From Arthrobacter ruber (GTDB taxonomy: Bacteria; Actinomycetota; Actinomycetes; Actinomycetales; Micrococcaceae): a stretch of 32,942 nucleotides of DNA. Position 1 is the first letter of the stretch. Every line of letters begins with the position of its first letter. The stretch covers positions 394,476 to 427,417 of the forward strand of contig NZ_PPTH01000015.1 of assembly GCF_002954225.1 (NCBI RefSeq). Direction: 5' to 3'. The translations under genes and the position numbers were made by a program. Below the pieces are notes generated by a model. That model was not told the DNA's origin. It worked only from the letters and a program-made list of their open reading frames with translations, and did no database searches. This document shows positions 7,462 through 23,694 of the stretch, one piece after another.

Positions 7462-10005
7462 ATGAGAATCCCACTGTCCTGGCTGCGCGAGTACGCAGCC
7501 GTGCCCGCGGACGCCACCGCGGAAGACGTGATGGCCGAGCTCGTGAAGGTGGGGCTGGAGGAGGAGGACGTCCACCGCCCCACGGACGAACTGACGGGGC
7601 CGATCGTGGTGGGCCAGGTTCTCAGCGCCGTCAAGGAGCCGCAGTCCAACGGCAAGACCATCAACTGGTGCCAGGTCCGCGTGGTCCCCGAAGGCGCCGA
7701 GCAGACACTCGCCGGGGACGGCATCGACCCGTCCGGAGTGCAGGGCATCGTCTGCGGTGCGCACAACTTCGTCGAGGGTGACAAGGTGGTGGTGACGCTG
7801 CCGGGCGCCGTCCTGCCCGGCGACTTCCGCATCAGCCCGCGCAAGACCTACGGGCACGTGTCCGCCGGCATGATCGCGTCCGTCCGGGAACTGGGCATCG
7901 GCGACGACCACGACGGCATCCTGGTGCTCTCCACCCTGGGGCTCGACCCTGAGGTCGGCACGGACGCCATGGAGCTGCTCGGCCTGTACGACGAGGCCGC
8001 GGAGATCAACGTGACACCGGACCGCGGCTACTGCTTCTCCCTGCGCGGGGTCGCCCGCGAGTACGCCCACGCCACCGGGACGCCGTTCACGGACCCCGCC
8101 GCCGGCGTCGTCGTGCCTCCCGCCGTGGGCACCGGCTATCCGGTCCGGCTCGAGGACGCCGCGCCCATCCACGGCACGCCGGGCTGCGACCGGTTCGTGG
8201 CGCGCACCGTGCGCGGTGTGGACCCCACCCGGCCCACACCGCCGTGGATGTCCGCGCGCCTGCGCCTGGCGGGGATCCGGTCCATCTCGCTCGTGGTCGA
8301 CATCTCCAACTACGTGATGCTCGACCTCGGGCAGCCGCTGCACTTCTACGACCTCGACAAGCTCTCGGGCGACATCGTGGTGCGGCGTGCCGTGGAGGGC
8401 GAGACGCTGCGCACCCTCGACGACAGGGAGCGCACGCTGGACGCCGAGGACCTGCTGATCACCGACGCCTCGGGTCCGATCGGCATCGCCGGCGTGATGG
8501 GCGGCGCGTCCACCGAGGTCTCCGACGCCACGAGCAATGTGCTGATCGAGTCCGCCCACTTCGACGACGTCAGCATCGGGCGCTCGCGGCGCCGCCACCG
8601 GCTGCCCTCCGAGGCGTCCCGGCGCTTCGAGCGCGGCGTCGACTGGCACATCGCCGACGTCGCCGCGCAGCGCGCCGTCGAGCTGCTCCTCGAGCTCGCC
8701 GGCGGGACCGTCGACGACGCCGCCACCGACGTCGGGCAGGCTCCCGCGCCGCGCGTCATCGAGCTCGCGGCCGACTTCCCGGCCCGCCTGATCGGACGCG
8801 ACTTCACGGACGAGCAGATTCGTGGCACCCTGACCGATCTCGGAGCCACCGTCGAGCAGACGGACGGAGGCTACCGTGTCACGGCGCCGAGCTGGCGCAC
8901 GGACCTCGAGACCCGCGAGGACCTGACCGAGGAGGTCATCCGGCTCGTCGGGTACGACACCATCCCGTCCACGCTGCCGGTCGCCCCTCCGGGCCGCGGC
9001 CTCACGCGCGTCCAGCAGCAGCGCCGCCGGCTCCTGAACGCCCTCGCGGCCGCAGGACTCACCGAGGTGCTCTCCTACCCCTTCGTCAGCGAACGGTCCA
9101 ACGCGGTCTTCGGCAGCCCCGAGGCAGGAGCCGCCGTCGGCTCGGTGAAGCTGGCGAATCCGCTCAGCGCCGAACTCGGGTACCTGCGCCGGTCCATCCT
9201 CCCGGGTTTGGTCGAGCTCGCGAAGCGGAACCACTCCCGGGGCTTCCGCGACCTCGCCCTGTTCGAATCCGGTGCGGTCTTCCTGCCCGGCGCGTCCGTC
9301 GGCACGGAGTCCATCCCGCCACTGGGCATCAGGCCCGACGACGCCGTGCTCGACGCGCTGTACGCCGGGATCCCCGACCAGCCGCTGACCATCGCCGCGC
9401 TGCTCACGGGCCACGAGGTCCCGCCGTCGGCCGGTGGCATGCCCCGGTCCTGGGACTGGGCCGACGCCGTCGACCTGGTGCGGCTCATGGCACAGGTGAC
9501 CGGCGTCGACGTCGTGGTGCGGCAGGGGAGCCACCAGGCCTTCCACCCTGGCCGCACGGCCGAGTTCACGCTGCGCAGCGGCGAGGTGCTGGGGTACGCC
9601 GGCGAACTCCACCCGAAGCTCCTCGCTGCGCAGGACCTGCCCGCCCGCACCGTGGCGCTCGAGATCGACGCGGACCTGCTGTTCGACGCCGCCGCGGACG
9701 TCATCGTGGCGCGCCCGCTGTCCACGTATCCGCCCGCGACCCAGGATGTCGCACTCGTCGTCGACGCCGGCGTCGTGGCAGGCGAGGTGCTCGAGACCCT
9801 GCGCGAGGGGGCCGGAGAACTCCTCGAGGATGTCGGCCTGTTCGACGTGTACACGGGACAGGGCATCGGGGAAGGGCGGAAGTCGCTGGCGTTCGCCCTG
9901 CGGTTCCGGGCGCCCGACCGCACCCTGACCGCGGACGAGGCGAGCGCCGCACGCGACGCCGCCGTGGCCCTCGCCGCCGAACGGTTCGGCGCGGTACAGC
10001 GCTAG
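7462..10005 (+). CDS. pheT: Phenylalanine--tRNA ligase beta subunit
   Basis: An 847-residue subunit in the usual bacterial domain order: an N-terminal MRIPLSWLREYAAVP start, a tRNA-binding EMAP/Myf-type domain (about 40-160, containing GVQGIVCGAHNF), the B3/B4 editing domain that hydrolyses mischarged Tyr-tRNA-Phe (LDLGQPLHFYDLDKL), the B5 domain, a catalytic-like core and a C-terminal ferredoxin-fold anticodon-binding domain (starting YPPATQDVALVVDAGV). The ATG directly follows the pheS stop with no spacer, so translation is coupled. A strong GC-rich hairpin follows six bases after the stop. No motif is missing. Confidence 0.98.
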   Translation: MRIPLSWLREYAAVPADATAEDVMAELVKVGLEEEDVHRPTDELTGPIVVGQVLSAVKEPQSNGKTINWCQVRVVPEGAEQTLAGDGIDPSGVQGIVCGAHNFVEGDKVVVTLPGAVLPGDFRISPRKTYGHVSAGMIASVRELGIGDDHDGILVLSTLGLDPEVGTDAMELLGLYDEAAEINVTPDRGYCFSLRGVAREYAHATGTPFTDPAAGVVVPPAVGTGYPVRLEDAAPIHGTPGCDRFVARTVRGVDPTRPTPPWMSARLRLAGIRSISLVVDISNYVMLDLGQPLHFYDLDKLSGDIVVRRAVEGETLRTLDDRERTLDAEDLLITDASGPIGIAGVMGGASTEVSDATSNVLIESAHFDDVSIGRSRRRHRLPSEASRRFERGVDWHIADVAAQRAVELLLELAGGTVDDAATDVGQAPAPRVIELAADFPARLIGRDFTDEQIRGTLTDLGATVEQTDGGYRVTAPSWRTDLETREDLTEEVIRLVGYDTIPSTLPVAPPGRGLTRVQQQRRRLLNALAAAGLTEVLSYPFVSERSNAVFGSPEAGAAVGSVKLANPLSAELGYLRRSILPGLVELAKRNHSRGFRDLALFESGAVFLPGASVGTESIPPLGIRPDDAVLDALYAGIPDQPLTIAALLTGHEVPPSAGGMPRSWDWADAVDLVRLMAQVTGVDVVVRQGSHQAFHPGRTAEFTLRSGEVLGYAGELHPKLLAAQDLPARTVALEIDADLLFDAAADVIVARPLSTYPPATQDVALVVDAGVVAGEVLETLREGAGELLEDVGLFDVYTGQGIGEGRKSLAFALRFRAPDRTLTADEASAARDAAVALAAERFGAVQR

Positions 10006-10010
10006 GCACC

Positions 10011-10053
10011 ACCGGGGCACCGGGGGCGGCAGGACTGCCCCCGGTGCCCCGGT
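10011..10053 (+). terminator. Strong terminator hairpin after pheT
   Basis: A perfect 17-bp stem (10011-10027 with 10037-10053) closes a 9-base loop, starting six bases after the pheT stop. There is no T-run, as is common in high-GC actinobacteria. It should end the pheST transcript. Confidence 0.8.
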
Positions 10054-10355
10054 CGGATCCCCGCCCGACCGGCGCCCGAGGCGTTGCTCCGTGGGATGTC
10101 CGTCATGAGGGCGTCATGTAGCAGGAGATGGGCGACATACGGATCCCGGCGGGATCCGGAGAAATACAATGGTCGCCTCGACGGCTTCGGCCGCCGGAAC
10201 GGCAACTTCGGACCTCGGCTCTCCTCTCCTGGCCTCTGCAGCATCGCGGGAGCCGCGGCGTCCCGGCAGGGCACGGCCCTGCCCCTCGACAACCTGCGGT
10301 GCGGGCACGATGGGGAGCCCTCCCGCACCGGTACGACCCGTCGGAAGCCGCGCCC
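10054..10355. other. 302-base gap without a convincing gene
   Basis: Between the pheT terminator and the lipoprotein start I see no gene I can support. It holds a small inverted repeat, CGGATCCC-GGC-GGGATCCG (10140-10158), and just after it TACAAT (10165-10170), which could be a -10 element although no matching -35 is visible. An ATG at 10169 opens a frame that joins the metallopeptidase frame, but its first 130 residues look non-native. The promoter of the lipoprotein gene probably lies here. Confidence 0.4.
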
Positions 10356-11404
10356 ATGTCCGGCACCCATCGGTTACTCCGTCGCCTGCCCGCCCTCTGC
10401 GTGGCGGTCCTCTGGCTGGCCACCTCATGTACCCCGCCGCCGGTCCGGACGAGCACTCCGGAGGCGCCTCCGCCGACGTCCCGGTCCTTCCCCGGCGGAT
10501 CCGGACCGGTGGGGAGGACCGGATCCCCGGACGATGGGCCCCGTCCTCCCCGGGCCCTCCGACGTCGAGGGTCCAGCCGCCCGAGACCGGACCGGCGCCC
10601 GGCATCCACGGGTGCGACCCGCCGCCCGGCACGTCCTGCCTGCGCCAGATGGACCCGGCCCTGCAGGGAGGCGCTGCGCCCCCCAGCGGCATCCGGTACC
10701 CCGCGGCCACCGGCCAGGTACGCGCCTACCTCCTCGCCGTGCTCCGGGCGCTCGATGCGGCCTGGGTCGCCTGGTTCGAGGAGAACGGACTCGGGGAACC
10801 CGAGGTGTACTACACCCTCATCCCGCCGGGAAGGACCCACCCCTCGCACTGTGCGGCTCCCGGCAGTACGCACCGCCTCACGGTGGAGCACGACCACCCC
10901 AACGCCTACTACTGCCCCGCCGATCCGCACGATCCTGCCGACCCGGAAGGCCCCTCCGGCACGAGCGACTCCGACAACGGCATGATCATTTTGCCCCTGA
11001 CGACACTCCTGCGCCTGTGGAGCGGCGACCGCTCCACGGGAGGTGACGGCGACCTCGCCGTGGCCCTGGTGCTCGCCCACGAATTCGGCCACCACATCCA
11101 GCACGAGCTCGCACTCCACTGGTTCGAGAAGTTCGCCGACCCGATCCCCGCATTCACCGGAGCCAACAGGGAGCTGATCGCCGACTGCCTCGCCGGTACA
11201 TGGATGGCCGCGCAGTACGCGCCCCGGTATCTGGACGGGAGCGCCGTCGACAGGGCCTTCTCATCCGTGGCGGCGATGGGAGTGCCGCAGCTCGGAGCCG
11301 GTCACGGCACGGCGCGGGACAGGCGCGCGGCCTTCCTCCTCGGAACGTCCGGCGGCGGTTCCCGGACCGGACCCGAGGCCTGCCTCGAGGCGTACTGGAA
11401 GTGA
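10356..11404 (+). CDS. Neutral zinc metallopeptidase-like lipoprotein with apparent frameshift
   Basis: Two frames make up one gene. From ATG 10356 the first frame encodes a lipoprotein signal: basic MSGTHRLLRR, hydrophobic LPALCVAVLW, lipobox LATSC with Cys25, then a Pro/Ser/Thr-rich linker. The frame ending at 11404 carries the enzyme: VLAHEFGHHIQ (HExxH zinc site) and downstream RELIADCLAGTWMA, matching the putative neutral zinc metallopeptidase (YpfJ-like) family, where this Glu supplies the third ligand. Codon third-position GC switches from one frame to the other near GGGCCCC at 10536-10542, fitting a one-base loss. The span is not a multiple of three. With one base restored the product would be about 349 residues. 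A continuous frame from ATG 10169 exists, but its N-terminus lacks any signal. It could be a sequencing error or a real disruption. Confidence 0.75.
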
Positions 11405-11431
11405 CCGCGCACCCTGCCCCACGAACCGGGC

Positions 11432-11455
11432 ATCAGGGGATCAGGGGATCAGGAG
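11432..11455. repeat. Three tandem 8-bp units at the qor 3' end
   Basis: ATCAGGGG, ATCAGGGG and ATCAGGAG follow each other directly. The stop codon of the minus-strand oxidoreductase (11441-11443) lies inside the array, so slippage could change its last residues. Confidence 0.6.
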
Positions 11456-12406
11456 CACCTTGCCGGTGGTCCGGCGCGCCTGCAGGTCCTCGTGCGCCCG
11501 GGCTGCGTCGGCCAGCGGGTACCGGGCGCCGATCCTCACGTCGAGCTGTCCCGAGGCGACCGCGCCGAACAGCTCCTCCGACCGCCAGCGCCGTTCCTCG
11601 GGGGACAGCAGGTAGTGCACGAGCGTCGGACGGGTGACGAACAGGGAGCCCCCGCTGTTCAGGCGCTGCGGGTCGAAGGGCGGTACCGCCCCGGACGCCG
11701 CGCCGTAGAGCACCAGCGTGCCCCGGACGCGGAGTGACCGCAGCGACTCGTCGAACGTCGCCGCGCCGACACCGTCGAACACCGCGTCCACGCCCGTCCC
11801 GTCTGTCAGGGTCCGTACCGCGTCGGCGAAGCCCTCGTAGCGCAGGACCTCGTCGGCGCCGGCACCGCGCGCCAGGTCCTCCTTCTCCGCGGTGGACACC
11901 GTGGTGATCACGCGCGCGCCCTTCGCCTTGAGCAGCTGGATCAGCAGCAGGCCCACGCCGCCGGCACCCGCGTGGACGAGGAGCGTGTGCTCGGCGCGCA
12001 CGGGGAAGGTCGAGTTGATCAGGTAGTGGGCGGTCATCCCCTGGAGGGGGAGGGCGGCCGCTGTCTCGAGGTCGACGCCGTCGGGCACCGGCAGGGCGCG
12101 GTCCGCGTCCACGAGCGCGTACTCCGCGTAGGTGGCCTTGCCCTCGGCGAACGCGATCCGGTCACCCGGCTCGAATGCCGTGACGCCGTCGCCCAGCGCC
12201 TCCACGGTGCCGGCCGCTTCGGCCCCGGGCGTGAAGGGGTGCTCGACGGCGTAGGCACCGCTGCGCTGGTAGGTCTCGATGAAGTTGACGCCGGCGGCCG
12301 CGACCTTCACGAGGAGCTGGCCGGGTCCGGGTGCGGGGCGTCCGCTGGTCTCGAGCGTGAGGACCTCTGGTCCGCCGGACTGGCGGACGACGATAGCTGA
12401 GGGCAT
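11441..12406 (-). CDS. NADPH:quinone oxidoreductase, zinc-independent MDR family
   Basis: A 321-residue medium-chain reductase of the quinone oxidoreductase (QOR) type, which moves electrons from NADPH to quinones or related enones. The N-terminal GroES-like half includes GVNFIETYQRSGAY and the substrate-side motif typical of QOR. The Rossmann half has HAGAGGVGLLLIQ (residues 145-157), the nucleotide-binding loop. The structural and catalytic zinc cysteines of alcohol dehydrogenases are absent, as expected. The ATG at 12406 follows AAAGGA on the minus strand. It lies 124 bases after an SDR gene on the same strand and converges on the metallopeptidase gene. The physiological substrate is unknown. 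Confidence 0.92.
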   Translation of the reverse strand: MPSAIVVRQSGGPEVLTLETSGRPAPGPGQLLVKVAAAGVNFIETYQRSGAYAVEHPFTPGAEAAGTVEALGDGVTAFEPGDRIAFAEGKATYAEYALVDADRALPVPDGVDLETAAALPLQGMTAHYLINSTFPVRAEHTLLVHAGAGGVGLLLIQLLKAKGARVITTVSTAEKEDLARGAGADEVLRYEGFADAVRTLTDGTGVDAVFDGVGAATFDESLRSLRVRGTLVLYGAASGAVPPFDPQRLNSGGSLFVTRPTLVHYLLSPEERRWRSEELFGAVASGQLDVRIGARYPLADAARAHEDLQARRTTGKVLLIP

Positions 12407-12478
12407 GGTGCTGATCCTTTCGGTGGCGTGTCCTCATGCTATTCCCGGTGTGCGTCCGTCCGAGGACCGCCCTGTGGT

Positions 12479-12506
12479 CGGCCGTCGCGGGGAGCGCGAC
12501 CGGCCG
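12479..12506 (-). terminator. GC-rich hairpin after the SDR gene
   Basis: CGGCCGTCGC and GCGACCGGCCG can pair with a single bulged base around a 7-base loop, 25 bases past the SDR stop on the minus strand. There is no T-run. It may separate the SDR and oxidoreductase transcripts. Confidence 0.35.
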
Positions 12507-12530
12507 GCGTCGGCCGCCCCTCCCGGGGAC

Positions 12531-13320
12531 TCAGTGCACCCAGAAGCCGCCGTCGACGGCGAGCGACTGTCCCACGACGTAGGCCGACGCCGCGCCGGCC
12601 AGGAAGACGGCTGCTCCTGCGAAGTCCTCCGGCACACCGTTCCGCCCGATGAGCGTGCGTCTCGCCAGGGCCTCGACGGTGGCCGGGTTCGCACTGAGCC
12701 GCCTGTTCAGGGGAGTCCGCACGAACCCGGGCACCAGGACGTTCGCCGTGACAGCGTGCGGCGCCCAGGCCTCGGACTGCGATCGGGCCAGGCCCTGGAT
12801 GCCCGCTTTCGACACCCCGTAGGCGCCGCTCGACGCGAAGGGACGGTGCGCCTGCTGGGAGCTGATGTGGATCAGCCGTCCGAAACCGCGGTCGGCCATC
12901 CCCGGTGCGAGGCGCCGGCCCAGGATGAAGGGCGCCTCGAGATTCACGCGCACGGTCACATCCCAGGTGGCCTCGTCGAGGTCGGGCAACGGCGGGCGGA
13001 GGTTGATGCCGGCCGAATTCACCAGGATGTCCACCCGGCCGGCGGTGTCGGCGAGCACATGAGCCCCCTCGCGCGTCGACAGGTCCGCGACGATGCCGGC
13101 ACCGGAGCCCCCTGCTCCGTGTATCTCCTCGACGGCGGCATCGATCGCCGCGGCAGTCCGTGCAGCGACGAGCACATGTGCGCCCGCTCCCGCGAGCGCG
13201 AGGGCGAGGGCGAGGGCCTTGCCGATACCCGAGCTTCCTCCGGTCACGAGTGCCACGCGCCCGTCGAGACCGAACAGCTGCCGGAGGAAGACCGAGCGGT
13301 TCTCCGGAGCCACGGCGGCG

Positions 13321-13325
<5 letters not shown>
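12531..13325 (-). CDS. Short-chain dehydrogenase/reductase (classical SDR)
   Basis: A 264-residue NAD(P)-dependent oxidoreductase from the ATG at 13325. It shows the cofactor loop VTGGSSGIG (27-35), the NSAG motif (ILVNSAGIN, about 100-108), catalytic Ser156 (HISSQQA), Tyr169 and Lys173 (YGVSK), and the C-terminal GQSLAVDGGFWVH ending common in gluconate 5-dehydrogenase and 3-oxoacyl-ACP reductase-like members. The start is uncertain: an upstream ATG at 13379 would run into argC, and a GTG four codons further in is also possible; no clear ribosome binding site decides. It diverges from argC, and the candidate ArgR operator covers its start. The substrate cannot be named. Confidence 0.88.
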
Positions 13326-15566
<2,241 letters not shown>

Positions 15567-15577
15567 CGGGAGACACG

Positions 15578-16536
15578 ATGGACAGCACCACCGGCACGAC
15601 GCCGTCGGCCTCCACCCTGAGGGCGCAGGACAAGGCGGCCACGCTCATGGAGGCACTGCCCTGGATCCAGCGGTTCGCGGGCACCACGATGGTCATCAAG
15701 TACGGTGGCAACGCCATGGTGGACGACGCCATGCGACGGGCTTTCGCCGACGACATCGTCTTCCTCCACCATGTCGGCGTCCGTCCCGTCGTCGTGCACG
15801 GCGGTGGGCCGCAGATCAACGCCATGCTCGGGAAGCTCGGCATCGAGTCCGAGTTCAAGGGTGGACTCCGCGTGACCACGCCCGAGGCGATGGACGTGGT
15901 GCGGATGGTCCTCACCGGGCAGGTGGGCCGCGAACTCGTGGGCCTGATCAACGCCCACGGGCCCTACGCCGTCGGGCTCTCGGGCGAGGACGGCGGCCTG
16001 CTCCGCGCCGTCCGCACCGGCACCGTCGTCGACGGCGAGCCCGTGGACCTCGGCCTGGTCGGCGAGGTGACCGCCGTGCACCCCGGCGCGATCCTCGACA
16101 TCCTGCAGGCCGGGTGGATCCCGGTCATCTCCACCGTCGCCCCGGAGTACGACGCCGACGGGGAGGCCACGCAGCAGGTGCTCAACGTCAACGCCGACAC
16201 CGCGGCCGCCGCGCTCGCCGCAGCGCTCGGTGCCTCCAAGCTCGTGATCCTGACCGACGTCGAGGGGCTGTACGCCGCCTGGCCGGACCGCACCTCCCTG
16301 ATCTCCTCACTTGCCGCGTCGGAGCTCCGTGAGCTCCTGCCGAGCCTGGAGTCGGGGATGATCCCCAAGATGACCGCCTGCCTCCAGGCCGTCGAGGCCG
16401 GCGTCGAACGGGCACACATCGTGGACGGCCGACTGTCGCATTCGATGCTGCTCGAGGTCTTCACCACGGCGGGGATCGGCACGCAGATCGTCCCGGACCA
16501 CCCCACGCAGGACACCGCACCCCAGGGAGCACGCCC

Positions 16537-16540
<4 letters not shown>
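15578..16540 (+). CDS. argB: Acetylglutamate kinase
   Basis: A 320-residue amino-acid kinase that phosphorylates N-acetylglutamate. It shows [10 protein letters not shown] near the N-terminus (phosphate-binding Lys and glycines), [14 protein letters not shown] (substrate loop) and [30 protein letters not shown] (nucleotide site). The N-terminal helix (about 15-40, [22 protein letters not shown]) is the type found in hexameric, arginine-inhibited kinases, so feedback inhibition is likely. The ATG at 15578 follows GGGAGA (15568-15573), 11 bases after argJ. Its stop overlaps the argD GTG by four bases. Confidence 0.97.
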
Positions 16541-19318
<2,778 letters not shown>

Positions 19319-19424
19319 CGCCTGCGCGGCGGTGTTCGACCTGCGCCGGACGGCCGCGCCATGAAAACCTGAACACCCACAGACCCCACGGGCGCCCGCC
19401 CGGACCATCGAAGGAGCATTTCCC

Positions 19425-22189
<2,765 letters not shown>

Positions 22190-22190
22190 T

Positions 22191-22234
22191 ACCGATCGGT
22201 GTGCGGCTCCTTCCGGGGCCGCGCACCGATCGGT
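22191..22234 (+). terminator. Strong terminator hairpin after argH
   Basis: A 20-bp stem (22191-22210 with 22215-22234), broken only by two G-U pairs, closes a TTCC loop and starts two bases past the argH stop. No long T-run follows. It ends the arginine operon. Confidence 0.8.
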
Positions 22235-22345
22235 CCGACGCGACGAGTCGTCGCCGACCGGCCGCGAGGGCCACCGCTGACGACGGGGAGTCCGAGGCAT
22301 GGATCCGGAGCGCGTGCCGGGTCCGGGCACACTCCCGGTCGGTGG

Positions 22346-22351
22346 TACCGT
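22346..22351 (+). promoter_or_regulatory. -10 hexamer of the FAD monooxygenase, leaderless layout
   Basis: TACCGT is followed by exactly six bases and the ATG at 22358. There is no Shine-Dalgarno sequence and no clear -35. Confidence 0.5.
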
Positions 22352-22357
22352 CGCGGC

Positions 22358-23350
22358 ATGGCGAGGGCGACGGTCGTGGGTGCGGGGATCGCGGGGCTCA
22401 CCGCCGCGCTCGGGCTGCACCGTGCGGGATGGTCGGTGACGGTCCTGGAGCAGGAGCCGGAGGTACGCACCTCCGGGACGGCGGTCCTGCTGCACCGGGC
22501 GACAGTGCGGGGGCTCGGATCCCTCGGCATCGGCCCCGGTCTCGAGGCCCTGGCCGTCCCGCTCACAGGCCTTCAACTCCGTACGCGCAGAGCTCGGCCC
22601 ATCTCCCCTTCCCGGGCCCCATCCGGCTCCGTGCTGATCGAGCGATCGGACCTCGTCGGCCTGCTCCGCGACTCGCTGCCGGAGAACGCACTCGTCCTCG
22701 GTCGCCCTCTGGCGGGAGGCGACCTCCCCGGTGCGCGGGCGGAGGCCGCCCTGGTCGTCGGAGCCGACGGTCTCCACAGCACCCTGCGTCACGCCTTGTT
22801 CGGTCCTGCCTACTCCGCAACAGCAGTCGGCACCACCGTGTGGCGCGGGACGGCGGCCGTGACGACGTCGGGCCTGACCGAATACTGGGGCCAGCGACGC
22901 CGCTTCGGTATCAGTAGCAGGCCGGGCGGGGGGACGAACTGGTACGCGACGGCAACGGTGGTGCCTGCCGGGCGGGCGTCGCCGCAGCCACACCTCGACG
23001 AGCTTCGGAGGCTGTTCGGGCACTGGGACGGGGCGGTGGGCGCCACGATTGCCCGCATCGATGAGGAAAGCATCCTGCGGCATGCAATCCAGCACCTGGC
23101 GCGGAGGCTGCCGCGGTACCACCTGGGAAACACGGCGCTCATCGGGGATGCCGCCCATGCCATGACACCGGACCTCGGGCGCGGCGCGAACGAGGCGATC
23201 CTCGACGCGCTGTCCCTCGTGGGCGAGCTCCAAGCGCACGACCACGTGGATCGCGCTCTGGCCGCCTACGACAGGTCCCGGCGCCCGACCACGCAGCGGA
23301 CCGCGACCGGATCGGCCGTCCTTCACACCCTCATCCATCGCGCGCGGTAG
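22358..23350 (+). CDS. FAD-dependent monooxygenase (PHBH fold)
   Basis: A 330-residue flavoprotein of the p-hydroxybenzoate/salicylate hydroxylase fold. It has the FAD Rossmann loop VVGAGIAGLTAALGLHRAGW (from residue 7), a DG-type segment (VVGADGLHSTLRHALFG) and the GD motif ALIGDAAHAMTPDLGRGANEAILDA (about 261 on). Such enzymes use NAD(P)H and oxygen to hydroxylate aromatic or polyketide-like compounds. It is shorter than the common 380-400 residues, mainly in the region after the first 60 residues and at the C-terminus, but all three motifs remain. The ATG at 22358 follows a -10 hexamer. It stands alone after the arg terminator, so its substrate cannot be guessed. Confidence 0.9.
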   Translation: MARATVVGAGIAGLTAALGLHRAGWSVTVLEQEPEVRTSGTAVLLHRATVRGLGSLGIGPGLEALAVPLTGLQLRTRRARPISPSRAPSGSVLIERSDLVGLLRDSLPENALVLGRPLAGGDLPGARAEAALVVGADGLHSTLRHALFGPAYSATAVGTTVWRGTAAVTTSGLTEYWGQRRRFGISSRPGGGTNWYATATVVPAGRASPQPHLDELRRLFGHWDGAVGATIARIDEESILRHAIQHLARRLPRYHLGNTALIGDAAHAMTPDLGRGANEAILDALSLVGELQAHDHVDRALAAYDRSRRPTTQRTATGSAVLHTLIHRAR

Positions 23351-23419
23351 GCCGGTCACGGACCTGCACCCCGAGGATCCGGAGAACCCCACGGGGACGA
23401 GGAACGAGGCCACCGTCCG

Positions 23420-23425
23420 TAGGAT
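23420..23425 (+). promoter_or_regulatory. -10 hexamer of the 47-residue gene
   Basis: TAGGAT lies seven bases before the ATG at 23433, again a near-leaderless layout. It supports the reality of the small gene. Confidence 0.45.
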
Positions 23426-23432
23426 GTCGTGC

Positions 23433-23576
23433 ATGACATCCGACGAGGAGAAGGACCCTCCCGTACCCGCCTTCCTCGAGGGCATCTCACTGAAGCGGGT
23501 CCACGACGGGCAGGGTACGGAGAACCACGACAGCGGTGACACCACGTCCCCGCAGGCGGAGAAACCGGACAGCTGA
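23433..23576 (+). CDS. Small acidic hypothetical protein, 47 residues
   Basis: ATG 23433 to TGA 23574-23576 encodes MTSDEEKDPPVPAFLEGISL followed by KRVHDGQGTENHDSGDTTSP and a short polar end. It is acidic and mostly disordered in character, with one possible short amphipathic stretch (PAFLEGISLKRV). I do not recognise it. Support comes from the -10 hexamer seven bases upstream, high third-position GC, and placement in an otherwise empty 344-base gap between the monooxygenase and the ABC exporter. Proteins of this kind could be small regulators, but no function can be assigned. Confidence 0.55.
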   Translation: MTSDEEKDPPVPAFLEGISLKRVHDGQGTENHDSGDTTSPQAEKPDS

Positions 23577-23659
23577 TCGTCTACCCCGCCCGGGCGCCGG
23601 CCGCTGGACGCCACCCCGAACCAGGATGCAGGACCCCGCTACGCCCGCCGCGAAGTCCT

Positions 23660-23688
23660 TTGACAGGCCGCGGTGCCCGGCGCAGTGT
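23660..23688 (+). promoter_or_regulatory. Promoter of the ABC exporter with consensus -35
   Basis: TTGACA (23660-23665), a 17-base spacer and CAGTGT (23683-23688) precede the ATG at 23695 by six bases. This is the best -35 in the window and again predicts a leaderless mRNA. Confidence 0.6.
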
Positions 23689-23694
23689 GTGTGC

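Noticed and set aside
6178..10020. A 1280-codon minus-strand frame opposite pheS and pheT
   Set aside because: It mirrors the codon bias of pheST; its product is low-complexity Gly/Arg/Asp/Val-rich, and pheS and pheT are certain.
10169..10540. ATG 10169 as start of the metallopeptidase gene
   Set aside because: The first 120 residues resemble no signal or domain and have poor third-position GC, whereas another frame encodes a clear lipoprotein signal over the same bases.
19360..19385. A second ARG box before argG
   Set aside because: The AT-richer stretch there has no TGCAT half sites and no symmetry like the argC site.
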